From Micromonospora alfalfae (GTDB lineage: Bacteria > Actinomycetota > Actinomycetes > Mycobacteriales > Micromonosporaceae), in NCBI RefSeq assembly GCF_022230925.1, contig NZ_JAKKFH010000005.1:124001-188000 (forward strand): 64,000 nucleotides of DNA. Direction: 5' to 3'. The notes under the pieces are model-generated. The model saw only the letters and a program-made list of their open reading frames with translations, ran no database searches and was not told the DNA's origin. The stretch's first letter is position 1. Each line of letters opens with the position of its first letter. Of this stretch, positions 37,297-45,276 are shown in pieces. Both the position numbers and the translations under genes were made by a program.

Positions 37297-37539
37297 TCAG
37301 GCGCGGGCGCGGGCCCAGGAGAGGAAGCGGTCGGTCAGCCGGGCCGGGTCGACGTCGGTGAGGTGTTCGCCGGCCTCAGCCTGGAGCGTCGCCAGGTAGA
37401 CGGTCAACGCGAGCCGGTCGTGCCGGTATTCGCCGAGCAGCCGCAGCTTCGCCGCCGAGCAGGGCCAGGCGATGCCGCACGCGGCACAGCGCCAGGTCGG
37501 TCGGGTCGGCAGGTGGTTCCGGTAGCGGCGGCGGGGCAT
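37297..37539 (-). CDS. Small zinc-ribbon-like protein next to XRE/DUF397
   Basis: The 80-residue protein begins MPRRRYRNHLPTRPTWRCAACGIAWPCSAAKLRLLGEY. The Cys-Ala-Ala-Cys and nearby Cys could bind a metal. Similar small proteins accompany actinobacterial XRE regulators and are sometimes labelled flavin reductase without clear support. ATG 37539 has GAAGGAG eight bases upstream. It is divergent from the XRE gene, and the AT-richer 197-base gap should hold both promoters. Confidence 0.75.
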   Translation of the reverse strand: MPRRRYRNHLPTRPTWRCAACGIAWPCSAAKLRLLGEYRHDRLALTVYLATLQAEAGEHLTDVDPARLTDRFLSWARARA

Positions 37540-37736
37540 CGGCGGATCTCCTTCGCGCTGGACGGGGGCCGCCCCGCCTCCCCGTCGGGGCGACCCCGGA
37601 CTGACGCAGACCGCCGGGCTCCTGCGCCTCCACCGGCCACGCCGTCTTCTGTGGACCACCCTTGGGGGAGTTACGAGACAGATACACCGCGTAGCGATAT
37701 GGTTCCCAGATATTCAGGACATCCAATGGAGGAGCC

Positions 37737-38504
37737 GTGAACGACGCGCTTCGGGTGGCACTCAGCGACACCGGGCACACCACCGAATCCCTCGCCGAGA
37801 CCGTCGGCGTCGACCCGAAGACCGTGGGGCGCTGGTTGACCGAGGACCGCATCCCGCATCCACGCCACCGGCTGGCGGCAGCGGAGGCTCTACACAAGGA
37901 CGTGTCGGACATCTGGCCGGACACTTCAAGACGTCGTGATCCCATTTGGTTTCGTCCCTGGCAGGAGATCGAGCGCGAGGCGGTGTCGCTTCGGTCGTAC
38001 GAATCGACAGTTCTGCCGGGGTTGCTCCAGACCGAGGCGTACGCCCGCGCGGTGCTGGGCGACGCGGGCCTGATCCCCCGGGGTGAGATCGAGCGCCACC
38101 TCGCGGTCCGGCTCGGCCGGCAGGGCATCCTCAAGCGGGACGACCCGCCGCAGTTCACGGCGGTCGTCGATGAGGCGGTCATCCGCCGTCCGGTGGGCGG
38201 CCGGTCGACGATGCGGGAGCAACTGCTGGCCGTGGCGGCGGCGTGCGTCGAGCCGCACATCCGGGTGCACGTGGTGCCCAGCACTGTCGGCGCCTATGCC
38301 GGCCTCAACGGACCTTTCGTGATCGCGCACAGCCACGACCACCGGGTCGCCGGCTACCTCGACAACCAACTCCAGGGACAAGTGGCTAGCGACCCAGAGG
38401 ACATCGCGGCCATGATGGCGGCATGGGAGAACGTGCGCGGCGAGGCGTTGTCCCACTGGCAGTCGGTCGAACTCATCCAGGAAGTGGCGGAGTCATGGAG
38501 CTGA
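37737..38504 (+). CDS. XRE-family regulator with DUF5753 domain
   Basis: The 255-residue protein has an N-terminal helix-turn-helix (HTTESLAETVGVDPKTVGRWLTEDRIPHPRHR) and a long C-terminal domain typical of DUF5753/Scr1-associated proteins: WQEIEREAVSLRSYESTVLPGLLQTEAYARAV, FTAVVDEAVIRRPVGG, and HIRVHVVPSTVGAYAGLNGPFVIA. In Streptomyces such WhiJ-like regulators pair with a DUF397 protein to control development or act like an antitoxin. GTG 37737 follows GGAGG. It overlaps the DUF397 gene by ten bases. Confidence 0.92.
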   Translation: MNDALRVALSDTGHTTESLAETVGVDPKTVGRWLTEDRIPHPRHRLAAAEALHKDVSDIWPDTSRRRDPIWFRPWQEIEREAVSLRSYESTVLPGLLQTEAYARAVLGDAGLIPRGEIERHLAVRLGRQGILKRDDPPQFTAVVDEAVIRRPVGGRSTMREQLLAVAAACVEPHIRVHVVPSTVGAYAGLNGPFVIAHSHDHRVAGYLDNQLQGQVASDPEDIAAMMAAWENVRGEALSHWQSVELIQEVAESWS

Positions 38505-38686
38505 ACGGCGCCCAGTGGCGCAAGAGCAGCCGCAGCAGCGGCAACGGCGGCAACTGCGTCGAGGTCGCCGACAACCTGCCCGGCGTCATCGGCGTACGGG
38601 ATTCAAAGGACCCGACCGGCCCGGCGCTCGCCTTCGCGCCCACGGCCTGGCGCGCGTTCGTCAGCCAGCTCACCCGACGCACCTGA
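38495..38686 (+). CDS. DUF397 protein
   Basis: The 63-residue protein reads MELNGAQWRKSSRSSGNGG, NCVEVADNLPGVIGVRDSKD and a tail ending FAPTAWRAFVSQL, matching DUF397 from end to end. DUF397 proteins bind the partner XRE/DUF5753 regulator; the pair has been described as developmental control and toxin-antitoxin-like in actinobacteria. It starts inside the last codons of the regulator gene (overlap 38495-38504), so translation is coupled. Confidence 0.95.
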   Translation: MELNGAQWRKSSRSSGNGGNCVEVADNLPGVIGVRDSKDPTGPALAFAPTAWRAFVSQLTRRT

Positions 38687-38719
38687 CCTGCGCCCTGTCA
38701 CACGCCCAATACGGCAGGG

Positions 38720-39367
38720 TCAGGAGCCGTCACGGAGATCACCCAGACGCTCTGCCCGGAACGTGATCTCGTCGAACGTCACGCTGCACCCCTCACCGGT
38801 CGGGGACTGGCCCGCGAAGCCGATCCGGTCGCGAGACGTGTCGGGGTCGAGGAGGAAGACGCGGATCAGCTGCCAGGTCTCACCGTCGACCGAGGCGTGG
38901 TACGCGTAGACCCCGTCGACCCGGGAGACCCGCAGCCACACCGACCGGTCGGGTACGACGAAGGCGTTCGCGTCGTCGGCGACACCTCGGCAGATGACCG
39001 ACACGATCATCGGGTCTCCTGCCGGGGAGAACTCGAAGCACAGCTTGGCCCAGCGCCGCTCGTCGAGCCACAGCAGGAGCACACCGGCATCGAAGGTGGC
39101 GGCGAAGCCCACTGTGACCCGGGCGCTGAACTGGAAGTCCCCCGTCGGCAGGTCCCCGAGCAGCGTCGCAGCGTTGAGCGTCGACTCGGCGCTGACAGTG
39201 GTGGTCTTGGCCGCTTCGGCGGAGCCGGTGCTGGGGTCGATGAAGATGTCAGTGCGCTGCTGCGCCTCGACCGCCACGGTGCCGGCCGCCTCGTCGACCC
39301 GCCACAGTTCGGCGGACGAGGGCACGAGCGGGAACGGCACACCGGAGACGCTCAGTTGATTGGCCAT
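38720..39367 (-). CDS. DUF1349 family protein (laminin-G/concanavalin-like fold)
   Basis: The 215-residue cytosolic protein contains the DUF1349 layout: VEAQQRTDIFIDPSTGSAEAAKT, FSARVTVGFAATFDAGVLLLWLDERRWAKLCFEFSP, and the tail DRIGFAGQSPTGEGCSVTFDEITFRAERL. The fold is beta-sandwich and binds carbohydrates in some relatives; the bacterial role is unclear. The ATG at 39367 (MANQLSVSG) is preferred over an upstream extension. It is divergent from the 39525 gene, and the gap holds the compound dyad motif. Confidence 0.85.
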   Translation of the reverse strand: MANQLSVSGVPFPLVPSSAELWRVDEAAGTVAVEAQQRTDIFIDPSTGSAEAAKTTTVSAESTLNAATLLGDLPTGDFQFSARVTVGFAATFDAGVLLLWLDERRWAKLCFEFSPAGDPMIVSVICRGVADDANAFVVPDRSVWLRVSRVDGVYAYHASVDGETWQLIRVFLLDPDTSRDRIGFAGQSPTGEGCSVTFDEITFRAERLGDLRDGS

Positions 39368-39479
39368 GGCCAGGACCGTACAACCGTCGCCCTGCTCGCC
39401 GATGCCCACTCATCGAGCGGGGCCCGGCACGTCCACCCTCCGGCCGGTACCGTCCCAGGAACCGACGACGGGGAACCCG

Positions 39480-39512
39480 TCGTACACATGTTCTATCCAC
39501 AGGCTGTGGACG
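39480..39512. promoter_or_regulatory. Compound dyad motif, copy 2
   Basis: TCGTACACATGTTCTA is followed by the perfect dyad TCCACAGGCTGTGGA (39496-39510) and CG, ending 12 bases before the ATG of the next gene. The first half resembles the actinobacterial SOS box TCGAACNNNNGTTCGA with two differences. The second half contains two inverted DnaA-box-like sequences (TATCCACA and TGTGGAC). Confidence 0.7.
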
Positions 39513-39524
39513 GCGGAGGGATCG

Positions 39525-40079
39525 ATGGCTTACCAGCTCAGCGCGGTGGTCGCGGACGTTGAGCTGCTCCGCGAGCAGACCGCCGGGCTGGATCACGCCG
39601 TCCTCGGCGAGCTGCGCCAGGACTTCGCGTTGCTCCCGGTCACCCCACAGTTGGTGATCGAGCTGACCGGGTCGTTGCCGGATTTCGCCACCGACGACCG
39701 CAGCGCCGCGCACCCGTTCGGCCTGGTGTTGTCGACGGCGCTGGTCGAGGTGCTGACCCGGTGGTCACAGTCGGGGCCGGTGGCCTATGTGGAGGCGGAG
39801 TTCGGTGGTGGCGTCGGCTACCAGTCGGCAGTGGTGTGGTTGGGCGGGGTGCTGTCCTGGGGCCCGCGCTTCGACGACGAGTTGAGCGCGCCGCGCGAGC
39901 AGTGGCCGATCAACTGTGCGCTGAGTCAGCTCGGCGTGGAGCCCGGCACCTGGATCGACAGGTTCGCCGAACTGGGGTTGCACCTGGAGCGGAGCACCGA
40001 GGGTTGGCTGGCGCACGGCCGACGTCGACTCAGCGCCGACTACTGGGACGAACTTGTCGAACAGTGGGAGAACCAGTAA
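39525..40079 (+). CDS. Hypothetical protein, 184 aa
   Basis: I do not recognise a family. The protein is acidic, without signal peptide or membrane span. It begins MAYQLSAVVADVELLREQTAG and includes PFGLVLSTALVEVLTRWSQSGPVAYVEAEFGGGVGYQSAVVWLGGVLSWGP, a glycine-rich segment, and ends with a helix SADYWDELVEQWENQ. Orphan proteins of this type are widespread in actinobacteria. GGAGGG lies four bases before the ATG. The compound dyad motif ends 12 bases upstream, so the motif is likely in its 5' UTR or core promoter. Confidence 0.75.
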   Translation: MAYQLSAVVADVELLREQTAGLDHAVLGELRQDFALLPVTPQLVIELTGSLPDFATDDRSAAHPFGLVLSTALVEVLTRWSQSGPVAYVEAEFGGGVGYQSAVVWLGGVLSWGPRFDDELSAPREQWPINCALSQLGVEPGTWIDRFAELGLHLERSTEGWLAHGRRRLSADYWDELVEQWENQ

Positions 40080-40135
40080 TCCGGCGATCGGCAGCAACCT
40101 GAACGCTCCCGTTCCGTTGGGGACTGGGGGATTCC

Positions 40136-40666
40136 ATGAAATTGCGACAATTTGCTTTTATCGCCACGCTTTTGACGGCTGCCTCGATCGCGGGCAGCGG
40201 CGTACCGCCAACCGGGTCGATTCCGAACGGCCGACCCGCCGGCAACGTGGAGATCATCGACCTGAACGGCCTGCGCAACATCGAGTTCGGAGCCACCGAG
40301 GACGAGTTGACCCGACGCGGCATCCTGCGTACCAGCCTGGACGCCTGCGGGCCGATGCTCGCCGGCCACGACACTGTCAGCCCGGTCTTCATGGAGGACA
40401 AACTCGTGCTGCTCTGGGTCGGCGACCCGATGCGGACACCGGAGGGCATAACGGCGGGCTCGCCCGTCGACGAGGTCTGGGACCGCTACCCGGAGGTCAG
40501 CCGGCTGCGCGCTCCACAGGGGACACACCGGCTCGACGGGTTGCTCGCCCGCAGCGGCGACCGCGCGTACCTGTTCCTGCACGACGGGCGCACTGTCCGA
40601 AAAACCATCGCCGGGTACGCGGACTGGGCCCGCCGCCTCTTCGCCGAGGGTGCGGGCCCGTGCTGA
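40136..40666 (+). CDS. Secreted protein of unknown function, 176 aa
   Basis: The protein has an N-terminal signal peptide (MKLRQFAFIATLLTAASIAGSG). The mature part contains the segment NGLRNIEFGATEDELTRRGIL, TSLDACGPMLAGHDTVSPVFM, a central strand LVLLWVGDP and LHDGRTVRKTIAGYADWARRLF with a final Cys. Two cysteines could pair. The FGATEDEL and GSPVDEVWDRYPEV segments look like a repeated beta-alpha unit. I recognise no named family. It follows the 39525 gene by 56 bases and may be cotranscribed. Confidence 0.72.
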   Translation: MKLRQFAFIATLLTAASIAGSGVPPTGSIPNGRPAGNVEIIDLNGLRNIEFGATEDELTRRGILRTSLDACGPMLAGHDTVSPVFMEDKLVLLWVGDPMRTPEGITAGSPVDEVWDRYPEVSRLRAPQGTHRLDGLLARSGDRAYLFLHDGRTVRKTIAGYADWARRLFAEGAGPC

Positions 40667-40746
40667 GCGGCGCGGACTCTCGCTAGCCTGAAGGCTGCCG
40701 ACGGCGACCGCTCGACCACAGGCGGCGGTGCTCGAACGACGACAGC

Positions 40747-41379
40747 TCAGGCCGGGTCGGTGGCCCGCTCGGGCGGGCGCGCCCCGGACGCGGCGGCGAA
40801 ACCGGCGAGCGCGATCTCCGCGGCCTGCCGCAGGTCTTCCCTGCTGACTCCGGCGGCGGCATGCACCGCCTGCCCCTCGGTGACGATCATGACAAAGCGG
40901 GCGAGCGCGACCGGATCGGCCTGCGCGGGTAGGTCGCCTTCGGCGACGGCGCGGGCGAGCCGGTCGGCGAGGGCAACCTCACCGCCCAGGCGGCTGCTGG
41001 CGAGGAATCCGGCGATGGGCGCGTTCTCGGTGGAGCAGCTGGTGCCGCCCTGGATCGACAGGCAACCGGCAGGTCGGTCGGTCCGGGTCACGGCGACCAC
41101 GTTCTCGCGCAGCAGAGTGGCGACCACCTCGTACGCGGTCGGCTGGGCGAAGGCGTCCCGCGCGTACCCCATGTCCTTTTCGGCGTAGCGGGCCACGGCC
41201 TTGCGGAACAGCTCCTCCTTACCGCCGAAGGCGGCGTAGAGGCTGGGCTTGTTGATCCCCATCGCCTCGGTGAGGTCGCTCACCGAAGCGCCTTCGTACC
41301 CCTGACGCCAGAACACCTCCACCGCGCGCTCCAGCGCCTCGTCGGCGTCGAAGCCCCGCGGTCGACCTCGCTGCGGCAC
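40747..41379 (-). CDS. TetR-family repressor
   Basis: The 210-residue protein has the TetR helix-turn-helix near the N-terminus (RGRPRGFDADEALERAVEVFWRQGYEGASVSDLTEAMGINKPSLYAAFGGKEELF). The C-terminal ligand domain includes GCLSIQGGTSCS with paired cysteines, as in the AcrR/NemR-like subgroup where cysteines can sense electrophiles. The GTG at 41379 (VPQRGRPRGF) follows GGAGAAGGGGTGG; a TTG further upstream is less likely. It is divergent from an SDR gene and two matching operators lie between them. Confidence 0.88.
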   Translation of the reverse strand: MPQRGRPRGFDADEALERAVEVFWRQGYEGASVSDLTEAMGINKPSLYAAFGGKEELFRKAVARYAEKDMGYARDAFAQPTAYEVVATLLRENVVAVTRTDRPAGCLSIQGGTSCSTENAPIAGFLASSRLGGEVALADRLARAVAEGDLPAQADPVALARFVMIVTEGQAVHAAAGVSREDLRQAAEIALAGFAAASGARPPERATDPA

Positions 41380-41420
41380 AGCCCACCACCCCTTCTCCGC
41401 CCATCCTACCGGCAATGAAA

Positions 41421-41494
41421 ACCGATCGGTACAGAAATTTGCGGACGCGGTCGGCGGTTGCTACGGTCGGATACGTACCGCTCGGTACAGAATT
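41421..41494. promoter_or_regulatory. Paired TetR operators in the TetR/SDR divergent promoter
   Basis: The perfect palindrome ACCGATCGGT at 41421-41430 is followed by ACAGAA. A second site ACCGCTCGGT at 41477-41486 is also followed by ACAGAATT. The sites are 56 bases apart, in the same orientation. They lie between the TetR start (41379) and SDR start (41540). Confidence 0.7.
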
Positions 41495-41539
41495 CGCTGG
41501 ATCGGCCGCACCACCACACCCCAACGGAGGAGATCCATC

Positions 41540-42289
41540 GTGGGACAGCTCGACGGCAAGACCGCCCTCGTCACCGGGGGCACCACGGGCATCGGCCTGG
41601 CCGCCGCCCGCCGCTTCGCCGCCGAAGGCGCGTACGTCTTCGTCACCGGCCGCCGCAAGGGCCCGGTGGACGAGGCAGTGGCCAGCATCGGCGCGAACGT
41701 CACAGGCATCGCCAGCGATGTCAGCAAGCTCGACGACCTGGACCGGGTGATGCGGGCGATCGAGGAACGGGGCGCGGGGCTGGACGTGGTGTTCGCCAAC
41801 GCCGGCGGTGGTGAGTTCCGCTCACTCGACTCGATCACGGTCGAGCACGTCACCAACACCTTCGACACCAACATCTACGGCACCATCTTCACAGTGCAGA
41901 AGGCCCTGCCCCTGCTCAACGAGGGCGCGTCGATAGTGCTCACCGGCTCGACGGCCGCCAGCAACGGCACCCCGGCGTTCAGCGTCTACGCCGCGTCCAA
42001 GGCGGCCATCCGCTCGTTCGGCCGCACCTGGGCCGCCGAGCTGATCGGCCGGAAGATCCGGGTCAACACCCTGGTCCCCGGCTCGACCGAAACCCCCGGG
42101 CTCGCCGGCCTCGCGCCAAGCCCCGCGGAGGCCCCCGGGTTGCTCCAGGCCATCGCCTCGGGCGTGCCCATGCAGCGCATGGCACACCCGGACGAGATCG
42201 CCAACGCCGCGCTCTTCCTCGCCTCCGACCAGAGCAGCTTCATGACCGGCGGCGAACTGTTCGTCGACGGCGGCGAGCAGCAGCTCTGA
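41540..42289 (+). CDS. SDR-family oxidoreductase
   Basis: The 249-residue classical short-chain dehydrogenase has the cofactor loop TALVTGGTTGIGLAAARRF, the NAG motif (VVFANAGGGEF), the catalytic Ser in VLTGSTAASNG and the YxxxK pair in SVYAASKAAIRSF. Arg residues after the first loop (TGRRKGP) favour NADP(H). The final FMTGGELFVDGG is typical. The substrate is unknown, but control by the divergent TetR repressor suggests response to an electrophile or quinone. GTG 41540 follows GGAGGAG. Confidence 0.92.
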   Translation: MGQLDGKTALVTGGTTGIGLAAARRFAAEGAYVFVTGRRKGPVDEAVASIGANVTGIASDVSKLDDLDRVMRAIEERGAGLDVVFANAGGGEFRSLDSITVEHVTNTFDTNIYGTIFTVQKALPLLNEGASIVLTGSTAASNGTPAFSVYAASKAAIRSFGRTWAAELIGRKIRVNTLVPGSTETPGLAGLAPSPAEAPGLLQAIASGVPMQRMAHPDEIANAALFLASDQSSFMTGGELFVDGGEQQL

Positions 42290-42295
42290 ACGCGA

Positions 42296-42333
42296 AAACG
42301 CCCGGTCGATCCTCACGGATCGACCGGGCGTTT
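42296..42333 (+). terminator. Terminator after the SDR gene
   Basis: A perfect 17-bp stem (42296-42312 with 42317-42333) has a TCAC loop and lies seven bases after the SDR stop. The final TTT of the right arm gives a short T-run. It separates the SDR gene from tRNA-Ser on the other strand. Confidence 0.92.
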
Positions 42334-42346
42334 CTGCATTTCAGAG

Positions 42347-42433
42347 CGGTGGCGGAGGGATTTGAACCCTCGGAGGGCGTTAACCCTCACACGCTTTCGA
42401 GGCGTGCTCCTTAGGCCGCTCGGACACGCCACC
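42347..42433 (-). tRNA. tRNA-Ser (CGA)
   Basis: An 87-base class II tRNA on the minus strand has acceptor arms GGTGGCG and CGCCACC, the anticodon stem-loop GCACGCCTCGAAAGCGTG giving CGA, a long variable arm and the T-loop GGTTCAAATCC. CCA is not encoded. Confidence 0.96.
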
Positions 42434-42508
42434 GCCGACGAGGGTACAGGACCGCCGGTTCCGACGCCGAACCGGTATCGCCCGGGCCGGCCTGGCAGGA
42501 TCTTTGCC

Positions 42509-43216
42509 ATGAGTACGCACATCGGCGCGAAGCCGGGCGAGATCGCCGAGCGGGTCCTGATGCCGGGTGACCCCCTGCGGGCCAAGTGGATCGCGGAGAC
42601 CTACCTCGAGGGCGCCACCTGCTACTCGACGGTTCGGGGCATGCTGGGCTTCACCGGCCGCTGGAACGGCGTCGAGGTTTCCGTCCAGGGCTCCGGCATG
42701 GGCATGCCGTCGGCCTCCATCTACGCCCACGAGTTGATCAACGAGTACGGCGTGAAGACGCTGATCCGGGTCGGCTCCTGTGGCGCCCTCAGCACCGACC
42801 TGCAACTGCGGGACGTGGTGGCGGCGATCGGGTCGTCCACCGACTCGAACATGAACCGGATGCGCTTCGACGGGCTGATCGACTACGCCCCGGTGGCCGA
42901 CTTCGGGCTGCTGCGTACGTCGGTCGAAGTGGCCGAGCGGCGCGGCATCACCATGCACGTGGGGCCGATCCTGGCGGCGGACGCCTTCTACACCGACCGG
43001 CCGGACCTGTACGACACCCTCGCCGACTACGGCGTGCTGGCGGTGGAGATGGAGTCGGCGGCGCTCTACACGATCGCCGCCCGGTTCAAGGCCCGCGCGC
43101 TGACCGTGTTGACCGTCAGCGACCACATCAAGACCGGCGAGAAGACCACCTCCGAGGAGCGCGAGCAGACCTTCAGCCAGATGGTCGAGATCGCCCTCGA
43201 CACGATCATCGCCTGA
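42509..43216 (+). CDS. deoD: Purine-nucleoside phosphorylase, DeoD type
   Basis: The 235-residue enzyme splits purine (deoxy)nucleosides with phosphate. Visible motifs: [16 protein letters not shown], the phosphate-site strands [16 protein letters not shown] and [10 protein letters not shown], and the nucleoside-binding [15 protein letters not shown]. The catalytic Asp lies in [18 protein letters not shown]. Length equals E. coli DeoD (hexameric class). It would act with the exported nucleotidase at 7139 in purine salvage (inference). ATG 42509 is chosen as the family start. Confidence 0.96.
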   Translation: MSTHIGAKPGEIAERVLMPGDPLRAKWIAETYLEGATCYSTVRGMLGFTGRWNGVEVSVQGSGMGMPSASIYAHELINEYGVKTLIRVGSCGALSTDLQLRDVVAAIGSSTDSNMNRMRFDGLIDYAPVADFGLLRTSVEVAERRGITMHVGPILAADAFYTDRPDLYDTLADYGVLAVEMESAALYTIAARFKARALTVLTVSDHIKTGEKTTSEEREQTFSQMVEIALDTIIA

Positions 43217-43245
43217 CCCGTCCGACCGGCCGGGCAACACCGCGG

Positions 43246-43295
43246 AGAGCGTGATGACTGGGAGACATCTTGATGTCTCACAGTCATCACGCTCT
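43246..43295. terminator. Long palindromic terminator between deoD and the ABC permease
   Basis: A 22-bp stem with one mismatch (43246-43267 with 43274-43295) has a TCTTGA loop; the centre GACATCTTGATGTC is itself a dyad. It serves convergent genes. A 19-bp GC-rich repeat of about 2.4 copies follows at 43322-43367. This may be a member of another dispersed palindrome family. Confidence 0.88.
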
Positions 43296-43381
43296 TTCGC
43301 GTCCGACGCCCGACCGTAGAAGGCCACCGCCGCCACCGCGGGCCACCGCCGCCACCGAAGGCCACTGCGGGCCGCAGGAAG

Positions 43382-44581
43382 TCAGACGGCGGCCAACGCC
43401 TCGGTCGGCGACAGGCGGGCGGCCCGCACCGCCGGATAGAGGCCGGCGAAGCCGCCGATGACGAGTGTCGCGCCCACCCCGCCGAGCATCGCCCAGGCTG
43501 GCACCACCGTCGGCCAGTCCTGCGACAGCGCGTACCCCGCCGTGACCAGGATGCCCAGCAGCACCCCACCGATCCCGCCGAGCGCGGAGAGCAGCAGCGA
43601 CTCGGTGAGGAACTGGGCCCGTACCTGACCGCGGGTCGCGCCCAGTGACCGGCGCAGGCCGATCTCGGCTCGTCGTTCCAGCACCGAGATCACCATGGTG
43701 TTCGCCACGCCGACCCCACCGACCAGCAGGGCGACCGCGCCCAGGCCCAGCAACAGGCCGGTGAACGCGTCGTCGGTCGCCTCGGCGGCGGCCAGCGCGT
43801 CCGAGGGCCGGGACACCTCTACCTCGTTCGGCGCCTCCGGGTTGGTGGTCGCGCCGAGCACTGATCGGACCGCCTCGACCTGCGACTCCTGCGCCCGGGT
43901 GTAGACGGTGGTCGGATGACCGTCGAAGCCCAGGTATTCGGCCGCCGCCGCCCAGCCGACCAACGCCGACGTGTCCAACTCCGGGGCGAGCGGTGCGGCA
44001 GCGAGGGTGCCGACCACCGTGAACGGACGCCCACCCACCCACACCTGCACCTGCGGGTCCGCCGAGGTTATCCCGAGCCGCTGCGCGGCGGTGGCGCCGA
44101 GCACGACCGCCGGGTAGCGGGCGGTCGCCTCGTTGAGCCAGGTGCCGGTGGTCACCTCGGCTCCCACGGTGCCGAGCAGGTCCAGCCGGGCCGCCCGGGT
44201 GGCGATGCCACCGGTCTCCGCCGCCGGGATCCGGTCCGAGCGGTACACCTTGGCGTCGGGCACCTGCCCGGTCGCGGACACCTCCGTCACCGGGCCGATC
44301 CGCCCGATCATCGCGATCGACTCCTCGGGCAGTTGCGCGTCCGCGCCGAACAGTGTGGCCCCCGGCTCGACAGTGAGCAGGTTGGTGCCGAGCGCGTCGA
44401 GCGCCCGGTCCAGCTCGGCCCGGGACGACGAGGAGATGCCGACCACCGCGATCATCGCGGCGATGCCGATCGCGATGCCCAACGCGGAGAGAAACGCCCG
44501 CAGCGGACGGGTCCGCAGCCCCACCCCACCGACGCGCACGACGTCCGCCGGCCGCAGTCGGGCCGGGGTCAGCGTCGCCAT
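43382..44581 (-). CDS. MacB-like ABC transporter permease
   Basis: The 399-residue permease has the FtsX/MacB topology: an N-terminal helix (LRTRPLRAFLSALGIAIGIAAMIAVVG), a large periplasmic-type domain, and three C-terminal helices with TGLLLGLGAVALLVGGVGVANTMVISVLERRAEIGLRRSLGATRGQV, which is the family's coupling region. It works with the ATPase and adaptor to export a peptide, lipid or antibiotic, using mechanotransmission. It shares one base with the ATPase gene stop and is the last gene of the operon. Confidence 0.93.
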   Translation of the reverse strand: MATLTPARLRPADVVRVGGVGLRTRPLRAFLSALGIAIGIAAMIAVVGISSSSRAELDRALDALGTNLLTVEPGATLFGADAQLPEESIAMIGRIGPVTEVSATGQVPDAKVYRSDRIPAAETGGIATRAARLDLLGTVGAEVTTGTWLNEATARYPAVVLGATAAQRLGITSADPQVQVWVGGRPFTVVGTLAAAPLAPELDTSALVGWAAAAEYLGFDGHPTTVYTRAQESQVEAVRSVLGATTNPEAPNEVEVSRPSDALAAAEATDDAFTGLLLGLGAVALLVGGVGVANTMVISVLERRAEIGLRRSLGATRGQVRAQFLTESLLLSALGGIGGVLLGILVTAGYALSQDWPTVVPAWAMLGGVGATLVIGGFAGLYPAVRAARLSPTEALAAV

Positions 44582-45276
44582 CAGCCGACCCCGCCCGACG
44601 CGAGGGCCGAGTCGTGCCGCACCGCGCCGTCGCGCATCCGCACCTGCCGGGGCAGGCTTCCCGCGATCTCCCGATCATGGGTGATCACCACGACTGTGGT
44701 GCCGGCCCGGTGCAGATCGTGCAGCAACTCCAACACCCCGGCACCGGAGTGGGAGTCCAGGTTGCCCGTCGGCTCGTCGGCGAGCAGCACCGCCGGCTCG
44801 CCGACCACAGCGCGGGCCACCGCCACCCGCTGCCGTTCCCCGCCGGACAGCTCGTGCGGCCGGTGCCCCAACCGGTGGCCCAGGCCGACCCGGACCAACG
44901 CGGCCTCCGCACGGTCCCGCCGCCGCCGCAGCGGTACGCCGGAGTAGAGCAACCCGTCGGCCACGTTGTCCACGACCGGGACGCCGGGAGCCAGGTGGAA
45001 CTGCTGGAAGACGAAGCCGATCCGGGTGGCCCGCAGCGCTGACAACTCCCGGTCGGTCAGCTTCGCCGCGTCGTACCCGTCGATGAGCACGCTGCCCGAC
45101 GACGGCCGGTCCAGGGTGCCGATCAGGTGCAGCATCGTCGACTTGCCCGATCCGGATGGGCCGACGATCGCTACCAACTCGCCGTGACCGATCCGCAGCG
45201 ACACGTCGTCCAACGCGACGACGCCGCCGGCGTACCGCTTGCTGACCCGGTCGAGCACTATCACCTCGCCGCTCAC
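44581..45276 (-). CDS. MacB-like ABC transporter ATPase
   Basis: The 231-residue ATPase has Walker [17 protein letters not shown]-loop GFVFQQFHL, signature [14 protein letters not shown] and Walker [13 protein letters not shown], followed by the H-loop [11 protein letters not shown]. The DxxTGNLDS form and LNLIG-like spacing are typical for the LolD/MacB group. GTG 45276 overlaps the adaptor stop by four bases. Confidence 0.96.
   Translation of the reverse strand: MSGEVIVLDRVSKRYAGGVVALDDVSLRIGHGELVAIVGPSGSGKSTMLHLIGTLDRPSSGSVLIDGYDAAKLTDRELSALRATRIGFVFQQFHLAPGVPVVDNVADGLLYSGVPLRRRRDRAEAALVRVGLGHRLGHRPHELSGGERQRVAVARAVVGEPAVLLADEPTGNLDSHSGAGVLELLHDLHRAGTTVVVITHDREIAGSLPRQVRMRDGAVRHDSALASGGVG

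Noticed and set aside
35606..38686. Prophage or integrative element at tRNA-Ser(GGA)
   Set aside because: The region is accessory-like, but I found no integrase and no direct repeat of the tRNA 3' end.
40747..42289. Start of a biosynthetic gene cluster (TetR + SDR)
   Set aside because: Only two genes are present, with a terminator after SDR and housekeeping genes beyond.
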